Assembly (NCBI GenBank): GCA_951804985.1
Contig: OX638133.1
Coordinates: 36,915,963-36,979,962 of the forward strand
DNA from: Dryomyza anilis
Lineage: Eukaryota > Arthropoda > Insecta > Diptera > Dryomyzidae
DNA: 64,000 nt
Direction of reading: 5' to 3'
Shown here piece by piece: positions 34,312-46,564 of this stretch (position 1 is its first letter; every line of letters starts with the position of its first letter). The notes below the pieces were generated by a model. That model was not told the DNA's origin. It worked only from the letters and a program-made list of their open reading frames with translations, and ran no database searches. A program made the position numbers and the translations under genes.

Positions 34312-35986
34312 GGGGTAATGTGGGAAACAAATATACATATTTTTGCACTAAAGCAATTTTCAAGTGCTGATTAATATGGCATCAACTTTTTTTATTTATG
34401 GCAATAATAAAATGAATCGAGGTCAAGTAAAAACAAAAAATGTTTTTGAATGTTTTTTAGAGAGCATTTTTTATTGTTGGGTATCAAAAAGTGTGAATAT
34501 TTGTCGTTTTAATTTAGTATGGTATATTTAAATTGATGCAGTATATCTTTAAAAATACAAACGGGTTTTGCAAATAATTTAAAATTTCCTAACTGGTGCT
34601 AAGTTATGTCCAAAATGCGATAATGGGGTAAAGTGGGAAACTATTTCTTGGGTAAAATGAGAAATATTCTTAAAGCAATGTTTGTTGTGATAGTAGTGAA
34701 AATATTGTGTTATATGAAGTTTTTAATTGGTTTAGCTAAGCTAAAACTTCAATCGTGACTACAGACCAATGAAAAGCAATATTTTGACTTTTCATTAAAT
34801 AAAATCTAAACTGCTGGAGAAAGCAAGAAACGAACCTTTAACCGGAGCAAAATAAAGAAGTCGATTTTTGAAATTAGATTTCAACAATTCAGTAAATTGC
34901 AATATCTGCAAACGGTATGTCTACTTGAAATGTTCGAAATTGACGACCACCTACTACACTCTCTAGTGTTACTCAAAATATTCACAGTTAATGCACCATT
35001 TTTACGTAGTTTCTTAACATAACTAACTACTGAGATGTTTATGAATTTCAACTTTTTCTTCTTTCTATTTTTTCTTGCATTACAAATCTTGTTTATACCC
35101 TACACCTATGAGGTACAGGGTATATTAACTTTGTGCATATATTGTAACGCCCCTTAGGAGGCGTGTCCGGTATGGAAAAGTATATATATTCTTGATCAGC
35201 ATCACTACCCGAGTCCGTTTAGCCATGTCCGTCTGTCTGTCTGTCTGTCCGTCTTGCTGTCTTGCTGTCCGAATACAGAATAACTTGAGAAATACTGATC
35301 AGAATGCGATGAAATTTCGTCTCAATATATTTTAACCAAAAGTAGGAACTGAGTTTGAAAATGAGCCAAATCGGTGAACGGACACGCCCACCTCCCATAC
35401 AAGTCACTTTTATATAACTCTTTCGGAACTAATAACTCGAAAAGTATTCAAGGTATAGTTATAAAATTTAAAACGTATTGTTAGAATTCACCTAAAAATA
35501 TGTGGTCCAAAAATGGGCGTGATCCGCCTACTTTTTTTTTCATTATTTCCCGGGTTTTCATAGTGGAAATTTGATCCGTAAATTATTAAAATCAAATCTA
35601 TGAAATATTAGCCTTTCAAAATTTTAAATATAGGCGAGGTCCGCCCAATTATATTTTTCAATTTTTTTTTTTAGTTTTTTATTCTTTATATAAATTTTTT
35701 ATTTTTAACTTATATTTTTATCCTTAATATAGTTGACTTTGTTGTGAAAAGAACAAAACATGAAAAATAAAGCTAAAATAGCATTTTGATAAAAAAACAT
35801 TTTAATTTCCCACTTCACCCCAACATTTTCCAACAAGTTCGAAATTGAGCTGTTTTGAAAAATCGCTCAAAAATCAATTAAATGGTATTCGTTTAATGTA
35901 AAACGTTAAATCATGAACCAGAATTCAAAAAGTACTTTTTTGAAAGAAAATCAAAATGTGTCCCACTTTACCCAAGGCCCCCCTAT
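34312..35986. mobile_element. GGTAAAGTGGGAAA-family element, interrupted by a mini-me
   Basis: The left end TAGGTAAACCTGGGGTAATG and the right end CATTACCCAAGGCCCCCCTA-like (reverse of TAGGGGGGCCTTGGGTAAAG) form imperfect TIRs of nearly 30 bp. The interior shares blocks with 1-470, 11460-12250 and 14029-14735. The mini-me-like element at 35095-35730 lies inside. No transposase is recognised. Confidence 0.6.
35095..35730 (+). mobile_element. mini-me-like (GTCY)n element
   Basis: It begins ATACCCTACACCTATGAGGT, has the core GGTATGGAAAAGTATATATA and TTCTTGATCAGCATCAC, then a GTCTGTCTGTCTGTC run at 35230-35250, and a long 3' part with GGTCCGCCCAATTA. The same order is found reversed at 50872-51681 and 57081-57940. 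The far end is lost or too diverged to place. Confidence 0.85.
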
Positions 35987-35989
35987 ATA

Positions 35990-37260
35990 ATGTATTTTCT
36001 ACAAAATTGTGCTAAATGTATTTTTTTTTTATGATTTACAATATATATAATGCAGTCAATATATTTATAATACCAGTCGATAATATAACAATAGGAAAAT
36101 ATCAAAATTATTATGCACACGCATAAGTAGCACGTAGAAAAACTCAATCTTATAGATTACTTAAAGAACGCAATGTAATAAAAAAATGATGTGCGCATAA
36201 AATTATAATCAGCATATTAAGCATTGCACTAGGGCGAATACCGCCTTGATCGAGTTTGGTGCGTTATTTAAGCACCAATTTTACACCCACCCACTCACGC
36301 ACACAACACTACCCAACCCAACACTCACACGCATAATTTAGGCAAATTATTTGCTAATTTGTTGCCACATACCAAACGTAGCACACTGATTTATTTGGCT
36401 GCTTATCCTTCAATGTGCACCAGCCACGCACTCAATACGACTCAGAAATGCGTATGTATTATGTGAGCTATGCATGCGCCCAATGTCGACATGCATCGCA
36501 CGCGAATTTACAGCATTCCACGGTACTGCCAACAGCTGCTTTATTATGTGAAGCTACTCATACCATACCCAAATGACGCCCCCATGCACCCAAAGTCGAC
36601 GCCTACGCGTCCGTAAATTGAACGCGCATCGATAGACAATAAATTAAGACGGCACTAAAAGAGCACGTTAGGGCCACAGGCACAGCCACATCTAACGCAA
36701 GGTTGCAACGACGCACTTGTTTAGAAATTGTTCAAATGTGAAAAATTTTGTGGCTTTCAAAGGGCGCAGGACGGCAGCCAAGTGAGGCGAAGTTTGACAA
36801 CGAAAGTTTTGCGCGAAACTTCGCTTTCAATAATCGCTAAAAGTTGAAAGGCAAAAACACAATGTTTCCACATTCGCTGTCAGAATAAGTTGAAAAGCAA
36901 GAGCAAGAATTTGGAAAATTTTACATGTTGGCACGTATTTTCATAAGCATAAACATAAAATTAAACTTTTCCTTTTATTTTTTGTTTCAGCCAAATTGGC
37001 AGCAAGTGAGTGTTGCAGCGCACCAACTTCAACATGGAACGTGGCCCGTGGCAATGCTGAACATTTTTAAATTAAGTACAGAACAATGTGTTAAATTCGT
37101 GAAAAAGTTGTCTATGAATTACAAAAAAATTTGTTTTTAATGTGATTTTTAATGAATTTTGTATTTATTTAAACGTCTAGAACTTAGTAGAAAAAATACT
37201 ACAGCTGTATTTATTTTTACTACAACTGTATTTATTTTTAATAAATTCTGTATTTATTTC
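35990..37260. other. largely single-copy DNA with a possible tiny exon
   Basis: 36200-36930 is less AT-rich and not obviously repetitive. At 36971-37011 a strong pyrimidine tract and CAG are followed 15 bp later by GTGAGT. Nothing else gene-like was found. Confidence 0.4.
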
Positions 37261-37266
37261 ACTTTA

Positions 37267-37710
37267 CCCTAGTAGAAATTTTGGTAGGGCCATGCTCATG
37301 AACTGATCATGTCATTATTTGAGATGATCGGGATATGACGAGGCCCACGATGTCCTTGTAACGCAGTGTCCTGATCATGTACTCACCTCAGGCAATGATC
37401 ATGTACTGATCGGGTAATTCCCCATATCATTATTTATCTGACTATTGCCTTGTTAAAACATGAGCATACGAAAGCACTACAAATACCCGATGAAATAAAA
37501 TATCATACCTCATTGAATACTGATCATTGCCCGATGAAAATTTCTTTATGAGGAACAACGAATGTAGCTTTGATCGGGACCATTGGCTGTTTAGATAATG
37601 TAAACCCTGCTATGGTGAGCATGATAAGGGCATGACAAGGCAATGATTATATTTGCTCTAATGGGGGTTACCTGACGAAACCCCGATCATTTCTCGATGG
37701 CGCATCGGGC
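37267..37710. mobile_element. MITE with CCCTAGTAGAAATT terminus, copy 3
   Basis: It has the same orientation as copy 2. The left end is intact; the right end stops at GGCGCATCGGGC, so the last ~15 bp are lost. Confidence 0.82.
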
Positions 37711-38165
37711 AGGAAAAGCGAACAAATACTAGAAATTAATTTATTTTTATTTAATTTTGTATATATGTTTTAAATTGAAGAAATGTTCATGCTTACTGCA
37801 TTCTGTATTTATTTAAAAGCAAAAAAAGCAAGTATTCTTCAAAAATTGATTGTTTACATTACGTCCACTTTGTTAACATACAAAAGATATGAGTTTTGGC
37901 TCAAATTTATTTTGTATTCCATTCAAAATACTGTAGACAAAATGAACCACATGAATTCGAATTGATCTGACTGAGCCAGTCAAATTCAAAAATATTAATT
38001 TAAAGGTTGACCTATTATTTATTGCATAACATAATAAGTTTTGATAATTCAACAAATTTGTAAATTATATGTGAAACTGGTTTCATAATTCTATGAGTAC
38101 TTTTACTTTGCTTTTGATAATCACTCTTAAGTTCTTAGATTATAGTCAAATTCATAAAGAGTGAT
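37711..38165. other. AT-rich spacer before the 8-mer array
   Basis: No gene or named repeat seen. Confidence 0.4.
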
Positions 38166-39971
38166 TTGATTTATTTATTTCTTTATTTCTTTATTTCTTT
38201 ATTTCTTTATTTCTCTATTTCTTTATTTCTTTATTTCTTTATTTCTTTATTTCTTTATTTCTTTATTTCTTTATTTCTTTATTTCTTTATTTCTTTATTT
38301 CTTTATTTCTTTATTTCTTTATTTCTTTATTTCTTTATTTCTTTATTTCTTTATTTCTTTATTTCTTTATTTCTTTATTTCTTTATTTCTTTATTTCTTT
38401 ATTTCTTTATTTCTTTATTTCTTTATTTCTTTATTTCTTTATTTCTTTATTTCTTTATTTCTTTATTTCTTTATTTCTTTATTTCTTTATTTCTTTATTT
38501 ATTTATTTCTTTATTTCTTTATTTCTTTATTTCTTTATTTCTTTATTTCTTTATTTCTTTATTTCTATATTTCTTTATTTCTTTATTTCTTTATTTCTTT
38601 ATTTCTTTATTGCTTTATTTCTTTATTTCTTTATTTCTTTATTTCTTTATTTCTTTATTTCTCTATTTCTTTATTTCTTTATTTCATTATTTCTTTATTT
38701 CTTTATTTCTTTATTTCTTTATTTCTTTATTTCTTTATTTCTTTATTTCTTTATTTCTTTATTTCTTTATTTCTTTATTTCTTTATTTCTTTATTTCTTT
38801 ATTTCTTTATTTCTCTATTTCTTTATTTCTTTATTTCTTTATTTCTTTATTTCTTTATTTCTTTATTTCTTTATTTCTTTATTTCTTTATTTCTTTATTT
38901 CTTTATTTCTTTATTTCTTTATTTCTTTATTTCTTTATTTCTTTATTTCTTTATTTCTTTATTTCTTTATTTCTTTATTTCTTCATTTCTTTATTTCTCT
39001 ATTTCTTTATTTCTTTATTTCATTATTTCTTTATTTCTTTATTTCTTTATTTCTTTATTTCTTTATTTCTTTATTTCTTTATTTCTTTATTTCTTTATTT
39101 CTTTATTTCTTTATTTCTTTATTTCTTTATTTCTTTATTTCTTTATTTCTTTATTTCTTTATTTCTTTATTTCTTTATTTCTTTATTTCTTTATTTCTTT
39201 ATTTCTTTATTTCTTTATTTCTTTATTTCTTTATTTCTTTATTTCTTTATTTCTTTATTTCTTTATTTCTTTATTTCTTTATTTCTTTATTTCTTTATTT
39301 CTTTATTTCTTTATTTCTTTATTTCTTTATTTCTTTATTTCTTTATTTCTTTATTTCTTTATTTCTTTATTTCTTTATTTCTTTATTTCTTTATTTCTTT
39401 ATTTCTTTATTTCTTTATTTCTTTATTTCTTTATTTCTTTATTTCTTTATTTCTTTATTTCTTTATTTCTTTATTTCTTTATTTCTTTATTTCTTTATTT
39501 CTTTATTTCTTTATTTCTTTATTTCTTTATTTCTTTATTTCTTTATTTCTTTATTTCTTTATTTCTTTATTTCTTTATTTCTTTATTTCTTTATTTCTTT
39601 ATTTCTTTATTTCTTTATTTCTTTATTTCTTTATTTCTTTATTTCTTTATTTCTTTATTTCTTTATTTCTTTATTTCTTTATTTCTTTATTTCTTTATTT
39701 CTTTATTTCTTTATTTCTTTATTTCTTTATTTCTTTATTTCTTTATTTCTTTATTTCTTTATTTCTTTATTTCTTTATTTCTTTATTTCTTTATTTCTTT
39801 ATTTCTTTATTTCTTTATTTCTTTATTTCTTTATTTCTTTATTTCTTTATTTCTTTATTTCTTTATTTCTTTATTTCTTTATTTCTTTATTTCTTTATTT
39901 CTTTATTTCTTTATTTCTTTATTTCTTTATTTCTTTATTTCTTTATTTCTTTATTTCTTTATTTCTTTATT
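38166..39971 (+). repeat. 1.8 kb tandem array of the 8-mer CTTTATTT
   Basis: About 225 units of CTTTATTT. Variant units (CTCTATTT, CATTATTT, CTTCATTT, TTTATTTA and a few others) fall only before about 39030; the remaining ~940 bp are uninterrupted. Eight is not a multiple of three, so every frame repeats after 24 bp, and because no unit gives a stop in this frame a 603-codon open frame of FISLFLYF repeats arises. It is not a gene. Confidence 0.98.
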
Positions 39972-41080
39972 GTGTAATGAGAATTTTTGAACGTACATTT
40001 CACAGGTTACGTTCCCACTTAAAGTTAATACAATAAAATATTGTTTTATCATTTTAAAACACAATAAAAATACAATTTAACTAATATATTCAAATTAAGC
40101 ATATATTGAAAACAATTTAACCTGTTATTGGTTCTATTGAATACCGACACTGAATAAATTCCAGTAATATTCGTGCACAATTTGTTGCAAAAGAACAATA
40201 TACAAAATTGAAGGGCTGACTTTTCAATACAATGCTCCCCATTGCTATGCTAGTGGAATTTAAATGCAGTGCACGTCCTGTGCAAGGATCAGAAGAAAAA
40301 TTCTACTTTAGCCTACTACGTTATTGCATGCACAGGTACGACAAAAACTTGAAGGGCGATACGCAAAAAATTATGAAACAGAATTATGATAAAATATATA
40401 TGTGACGACGTCGTATGAATATGTAATGAATTGATTTGTAATAAAAGCAAAAAATATATCATTAATGTGTAAATGTTAAAATTATCTTAAAATAGTTAAG
40501 CATTTGAATTTTATAACTTTTCTTAATCAAAAATATTAAAACGTTCTGTGTGTTTTTATTTCATTTTTTCAACATCTGCAAAACAACAGCAATATCTTGG
40601 CAACTTTGTCAGACGAAAGCGATTCCATTTCTCACTCAATTTAATGCACTTGCGTTGTATTTATTGTTGGTTTTTCTTTTCTTAGCTTTTATTGCACTCA
40701 TAGCATACAGTAAGAAAAATAAAAATAGCAGCAGCACCAGACACACATAACAGTTCTCCGTAGTTGGAGAAACTTTTGACACAGACAGAAAGACACATAT
40801 TATTTGAATGAAGTCTGCGAGTGTCGGTGTGTAAAAGTGCAAATATGTATAGCATTGCGCGGTGACATTTCCCTCCATTGCATAAATTTTCGAATTTTAT
40901 GCATAAACTTGAAGCTGCAATATTTTCTCGATGTCAGACGCACACACAGAGTGTCGCGACATGTTTGGTATCCTTACACAGGATAATTGGAAAAACAGAT
41001 CAGCAGACAAGTTTCAATGTAAAGGTCATGTTTTATTGAATACAGAAGTTTAAATGAAGTAGATTAATTTTTCAAAATTT
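39972..41080. other. largely single-copy DNA, gene-free
   Basis: 40540-40980 is less AT-rich. Small frames on both strands show no recognised domain or paired splice sites. Confidence 0.4.
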
Positions 41081-41545
41081 GTGGTGAGTTTTAAAGTGGT
41101 GAATTTAAGAGTGGTGAGTTTAAGTGTGGTGAGTTTAAGTGTGGTGAATTTTAGTGTGGTGAGTTTAAATGTGTTAAATTTTAATGTGTTGAATTGGGTG
41201 TAAGAAGTTTTGTAATCAAAGATTCACAATAGTGAGTTCAAGTGAGTTGAGTTTTGGAGGAGTGAGTTTCAGTTTGGTTAGTTTAAAAATGTCGAGTTTC
41301 GGTATGTTTAGTTGTGGTGAGGTTCAGTGCAATTAGTGTAAAGTAAATTATTTTTCTATAATTTGAGGTGTATTTGAATGTGGTGAGTTCAAGCGTCGCC
41401 AGTTTAAATACAGTCAGTTTATTTGTAGTGAGCTTTAGAGTATTGGATTGAGTGTGGTGAGTTTTTGTTTTGTGGTATTAGTATAATGAGTTTTTAAGTT
41501 GAGTTTAATGTGCATACTTTAGAAGTGGTGAACTTTTGTATGTGA
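41081..41545 (+). repeat. 15 bp minisatellite, GTGGTGAGTTTAAGT type (copy 2)
   Basis: Perfect to diverged 15 bp units. The best are at 41081-41185, with growing divergence downstream. It lacks the TTCCCCGTAGA lead seen at 6300 and 60220. A single remnant occurs near 46893. Confidence 0.8.
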
Positions 41546-41563
41546 GTTTTTGTTTGGTACACA

Positions 41564-41870
41564 GTAAAAAAAAAATCATACCATTTATGAATTTTTTCAT
41601 CAATTTTGTAAATTTTTCATTACGACTCAACCAATGACCAAATTCATTCAATTTATAAATCGTTCATAAAACCGTAATGAAAAAGTTCATAATATTGATG
41701 AACATATTCATAACATTTATGAAAAAAATTCATGATTATTGTGAACTTTTAAACGATTTAACGATTTAAATCATAAATAAATATATTGATTTTTTTCATA
41801 TATATTATGAACGGTGTCTCAATTAACGGTGTTCATTCCATTTATAAACACAATTTTTTCAGTGTAAGTT
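41564..41870. mobile_element. MITE-like element with ACAC(A/T)G..AAAAAA ends
   Basis: The left end TACACAGTAAAAAAAAAATC and the right end TTTTTTCAGTGTA are inverted. The interior is short self-complementary TTCATAAxTTGATGAA words like those at 29060-29945. Confidence 0.5.
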
Positions 41871-41879
41871 TAGTCTAAA

Positions 41880-42410
41880 CTATAAGATTTTCCTGTAAAT
41901 TATGAATCAGTATAAAAAAAAAATTCAAATGGTGAATAAATTCTATATGACAACCAATATCGGGCATTATATCTCAAGAGTATCCAAAAAAATTTCTTTT
42001 TACAATTTCTTCCAAATTTTGTTAAGTGCCCTGTGGAATTATTAGTTATTTATTTATTGTATTATTTTGGTCCATTATTTTTGGCCTTTATTTTTTGGTC
42101 AATATTTCCATTATTTCATGCTAATGTGCAATTTTAATATTTTGTAATTCAAAGAATGTTTATTGTTTCGGTAAGAGAAATAATTAAATTATGTAGATGC
42201 AGTTATGATAAATATTTTATGCAAACTCAACTAATTTTATGAATTGTGCACTAAAAATAAAATCTGCTTAAAATAAACGAAATCGTTCCTGTATTTAACG
42301 AACGAATTCATGAAATTTATCCACGAAATATTTCTTAAAAATACACTGAAGAACTTTCGTAAATTTATGATAAAATTACGAATATTAATTGTTTATTTTA
42401 CGAAACTATT
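41880..42410. other. AT-rich DNA, nothing recognised
   Basis: 42275-42410 repeats words such as ACGAA and TTCGTA that continue beyond the SINE at 42755-42960, so the SINE seems to have landed in an older degenerate repeat. Confidence 0.4.
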
Positions 42411-42419
42411 CGTAGATAG

Positions 42420-42752
42420 AGTCGGTAGCTCGTCTGGTTAGTGCGTTGCACTACGAGCGAAAAGTCGCTGGTGCGTTCGACTACGAGCCGAAAGGTCCGC
42501 GCTTCGATCCCTAGCGACTACCAACATCTTTTTCATAGAAAACATTTTTCTATGCGGCGCTACCTCTCGGCAGTAAATGGCAAACCTATAAGAGTAAAAC
42601 CATTGCCTATGAGAAAGCTCTCACCCGCCGTTCGGATTCGGCAATAAACTGTAGGCCCCACCAATTTGAGTACAAATATAACACGCACAGCTCAAATGGT
42701 GATTGAGCTCGGCCGAAGTTCTATACAGGACTGTAGCGCCAAACTATTTTAA
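42420..42752 (+). mobile_element. tRNA-derived SINE, copy 3 (duplicated, diverged head)
   Basis: The body and tail (GGACTGTAGCGCCAAACTAT) match the family. The tRNA-like head is diverged (TAGCTCGTCTGGTTAGTGCG) and part of it, GCGTTCGACTACGAGC, looks like a second copy of the preceding segment. Confidence 0.82.
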
Positions 42753-43254
42753 TTATTATTCGTAGATTTTATTTACGAAAGCCATTCGTACATAATACGA
42801 AAAATTGTAATTAATTGAATATTTGTGTGCCTTTTTACGAATATATTCGTACATTTTACGAAAGTGTTCGTACATTTGACGGTAGTATTCGTACATTCAT
42901 TAAACATATGAAACATTTTATGAATCTTTCGTAAAAGACACGAATACTTTGTTAAAAAAAAATGACGATGAAAATGACCATTCATAAAATTATAAAATAT
43001 GATACTTTTGAACTTTTGACACAAACAGAACTAACACAGAACACATATTCAACCTTTTTGTATTTACAACTATATATTTGCGCCTGCTATACCAATGAAA
43101 TAAAATATTTTGTTTAAAAAAACTTTCGATGGCGCATAATCATAAATTTAAAGCCGATATTAAAAATAAAATCAACTTTTTGGACAAATTTTTTGTAGAA
43201 TAAATTGTCAAAAAGCTGATTTTAAATTTAAAGTTAACTTTTAGTTGTCTATGA

Positions 43255-43600
43255 TTATGCGCCTATATCTTTAAAATTAAATAAAACATTTTCTCAAATG
43301 TACACATTTTCTATAGATCTCAATGTAAACTTTTCACAAACAAAATAATTTTTAAAATCCGATAAATTTAGGATTTTTTTAAATTTTTGAAAAAAAATTT
43401 AGAACTCATATAAACTCATTATAAACTCAACTTTACTGATTTTTTTTATCTCCATAACCATTAAATTTACAATATACAAATTCAAAACTCAAGTTCTCTT
43501 AAGAATTCTCTATACATAAATTTTAAAAATTTGAAAATGAATTTCACCCGATTATAGAATGTTGTGCTCAAACGTTGTGCGTCGTATAAAAAAGATGTGT
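43255..43600. repeat. dispersed AT-rich family (also 18816-18960, 56940-57075, 57950-58110)
   Basis: Shared landmarks are ATATCTTTAAAA, ATTTTCTCA, ATCCGATAAATTTAGGATTT and, downstream, CTCAAGTTCTCT followed by AATTTCACCCGATT. Non-coding. Confidence 0.5.
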
Positions 43601-43629
43601 GCTGTGATTCGAACTAGCGACTTTTCGCC

Positions 43630-44250
43630 GACACACTGTGGGGCAGTGAGTACCTAAAGTTGGCGAAAACTTCAAAAATCATAATGACCTAAAATGTCAT
43701 ACTGTAACTATTCATTGTATAGTAAATTAAATTGCCTATAATGTAGCATCTCTGAATTTATATCATATGTATCCAAATTTCCCTCACACTCTCTCAAACA
43801 CAGACAATTGCAAGAAAAATACTGTCGAATTTGTGATCAATTTGTTGAACCGTTTATTTTAAAAAAAGCTGGAGTAATTTCACTTTTTTAATTATTTTTA
43901 TTATTTTTCATTTACAAAGATGAACACAAAAACGTTCCGGGTACGCTCCGGCAAAACTGATTATATTGTTATTTAGTACACATATTGAGCTTCTCAATGT
44001 TGCTTTTCGGAGTTATTCACATTTCAGCGACCGACCATTTATATTAATATTAACAATTTCAACAATTTTTGTTGTTTGGGATGTACCTCGCCCACTTATC
44101 CAATCAGGATGAAATTCAGACAAGTAAATTATATCAACGAAAAACTGTATATTACAAAGTTTCACCACTACAGCTCTATTAGTTTCCAGTATATGACATT
44201 TTGAATATTTTTCTTAAATGGTAGGTACCACCATCAGATCTTCGAACAGT
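43630..44250. mobile_element. partial copy of the GTTGGCGAAAAC dispersed element
   Basis: It begins CACTGTGGGGCAGTGAGTACC and AAGTTGGCGAAAAC, then CACACTCTCTCAAACACAGAC, CGGGTACGCTCCGGCAAAAC and CCACTTATCCAATCAGGATG. The same order occurs at 49030-49528 and 52310-53095. The inverse of the first block ends the third copy near 53697-53740, which suggests TIRs. Confidence 0.65.
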
Positions 44251-44373
44251 ATGATTTCTTGCTTTTTTAAAACGTACGCAAATTTGAAATTTACAAAAAT
44301 AAAAATACAAATTTTTCCTTTGTCATTGATTTTCTAAAACACGAATTATATTAACCAATTTTCTTGACTACAC

Positions 44374-45788
44374 TCAGAAAAAAACTCATAAAATCGCATT
44401 AAAATTTGTCAATAGGACAGTTATTGATTTAATAATATCGAGGGCTTATATTCAATACTGCCTATCTACAATTTTGACAAAAATGAGTTTTTGATGCAGA
44501 AATCTTCACTGATCACCCCTGCATCCATGACATTATTTTAGAATCAAAAAATATTTCTATTACTGTTATATTTTCATTTCAATAATTTGTCTATCTACAT
44601 GAATGATTTTTTATGAATGCAATAGTGTCTATCTACACACAATTTTTGCTAAAAGGTTTATAATGACTATAAATAAGCATTCCAAGTATGGATTAGTATA
44701 TATATTCTTTTTAAGCATAATTTTATGAGTCAATTTCGTCTTGTCCATCCGTGGGTCTAGTCCATCCTAACTCACAAATAATCGACTCAATTTGTATGAA
44801 AAAGGATATAAAATCTATGTAAAAACTATGAAATCGGTTAACGAAGGATGACGTCACATTTTCTCAATGGATATACAATACCATAGAAGCCATAGGTGCT
44901 ACTAAAAATTTTTCGTATACGGAAAACTAACTTTTCAAAGATCCTTATATGAAGCCTTAAAGGACGAAATTTGAATTTATTTTGTACTGAGGATATATAG
45001 CTTGTGCCATTACCTTTATGGTATTTCCAGACAAGATGTTTGGTGCTCTTTTGAAAGAAAGTTTTCAGATATGTTAAGGATTCGTATGATATTTACGAGG
45101 TCAATATACCCATCCTCCAAAATAGGATATTAATTTAAATATTTAGGATAACATTCATGATTTTAAAATAGCAATACAGAGTTAACTAATTTTTTTATTT
45201 ATTTTATTCTTTAAAAAAAGGCCGGGTTAGATTACGGAATATTAACCCTTTTAACCATTATATACCTTGTGAACCTAAAATGGTAGAACAAAAATTAGTC
45301 GGTGAATTTTGTTTAGGTTACACCAGGATATAAAAAAATTAACAAATCGCTGATTCCAAGAACAATATTATATAATATGCTCTATCTGCTCGTTTTTTCG
45401 TAGACATTGATCACATTTGAATAGCAATAATCTCTATCTACCATAGCACGACGAATAGCGCGAAATTGCTGAATTTTTTTAATTGTATCAATTAAAGACC
45501 ATTTTTCTTTAATATTGTAGAAGAAAAATTAATCGCCAATTTCATGATTTGCGATTTAATCAGTTTTTTCGCTCTCCTGAAAAACTGTATTTTTGTAGAT
45601 AGACTGTATTGAATATAAGCCCTCGATATACAAATAATAAATATTTTCATACAAACTCAAATAAATTTTATAGTATTTTGTAGTATTTAATAGGATTTAC
45701 CGATTGAGTTAATAGTTTATCGGACATATATCCTATTGACTAATTTTAATAGTAAAAACTATTAATTTTATGCTATGTTTTTCTGAGT
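44374..45788. mobile_element. candidate 1.4 kb element with CACTCAGAAAAA inverted ends
   Basis: CACTCAGAAAAA at the left and TTTTTCTGAGTG at the right are exact inverses and the similarity runs further inwards (ATAAAATC / AATTTTAT). TCGAGGGCTTATATTCAATAC near 44438 recurs inverted near 45608, so the inverted homology is long. The middle holds an old mini-me-like remnant (TATATATTCTTTTTAAGCAT, about 44695). No coding region is recognised. Confidence 0.6.
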
Positions 45789-45844
45789 GAAGATTATATC
45801 TGTAATATGCATTTCTCTAACACTCTGTATCTTAAACTCTCATG

Positions 45845-46560
45845 AGTTTAAGAGTGAAAGGGTATATTCAGTTTGGTACGCCGTTTGTAACACCCAGAAG
45901 GAAGCATCTCCGGTATGGAAAAGTATATATTTTCTTGATCAGCATGACCTCCTGAGTCGATTTAGCGATGTCTGTCTGTCAGTCTGTCTGTCCGTTTGTC
46001 TGTCTGTCTGTCGTTTGAAAACACGATTACAGAAAAACTAGAAGAGCTAAATAAATGAGACTCCTAATTTAGATTACTTATATATCTACGTTGTCTTTCA
46101 GTGATCAGTTCATTATGACCTGTTAACCGACCACTTATACTCAAATTTATCATAAAAAACACATTACTGGTGAATTTTACTGTATACGTGCTTAGGTAAA
46201 CTTTTTTGGTCAAATATATATTGACTTAATGCTCAAATACCTGGAAATATTGTTTTCCCGCAAAACGACTTGTGGTTCCCAAAAAAAAATCGAAATTCGG
46301 CACACCTACCCATTTGTAAATATGGGTATCAAATGAATGGAAATTCTTCAACGATTGAAAGATTGTAATTATTTTCATGATTCGTATACCCTGGTGACCT
46401 ATATACCACTTTGAATGGTAACCACACATATATGTAGGGTAGACCGTCGGCTTAGACCGACTATAATTTTGGTAATCATATTCATAATAACACCTACTAT
46501 AAAATGTCCCTACTTTAATATTTCCCATGTGACCTTCCCAACTGGTTTTATTTACATTTT
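45845..46560 (+). mobile_element. mini-me-like (GTCY)n element
   Basis: It runs from AAGAGTGAAAGGGTATATTC through the core GGTATGGAAAAGTATATATT and CTTGATCAGCATGACC, the GTCTGTCTGTCTGTC run at about 45970-46015, to TGTGACCTTCCCAACTGG. The ORF-like reverse-strand stretch 46226-46528 belongs to it and shows no domain. Confidence 0.85.
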
Positions 46561-46564
46561 TTTT

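Noticed and set aside
38166..39977. 603-codon open frame made of FISLFLYF repeats
   Set aside because: It is the direct translation of an 8 bp tandem array that happens to contain no stop in this frame; no non-repeat part, promoter or splice sites.
46226..46528. 100-codon reverse-strand frame
   Set aside because: It lies wholly in a mini-me-like element with homologous copies that do not keep the frame.
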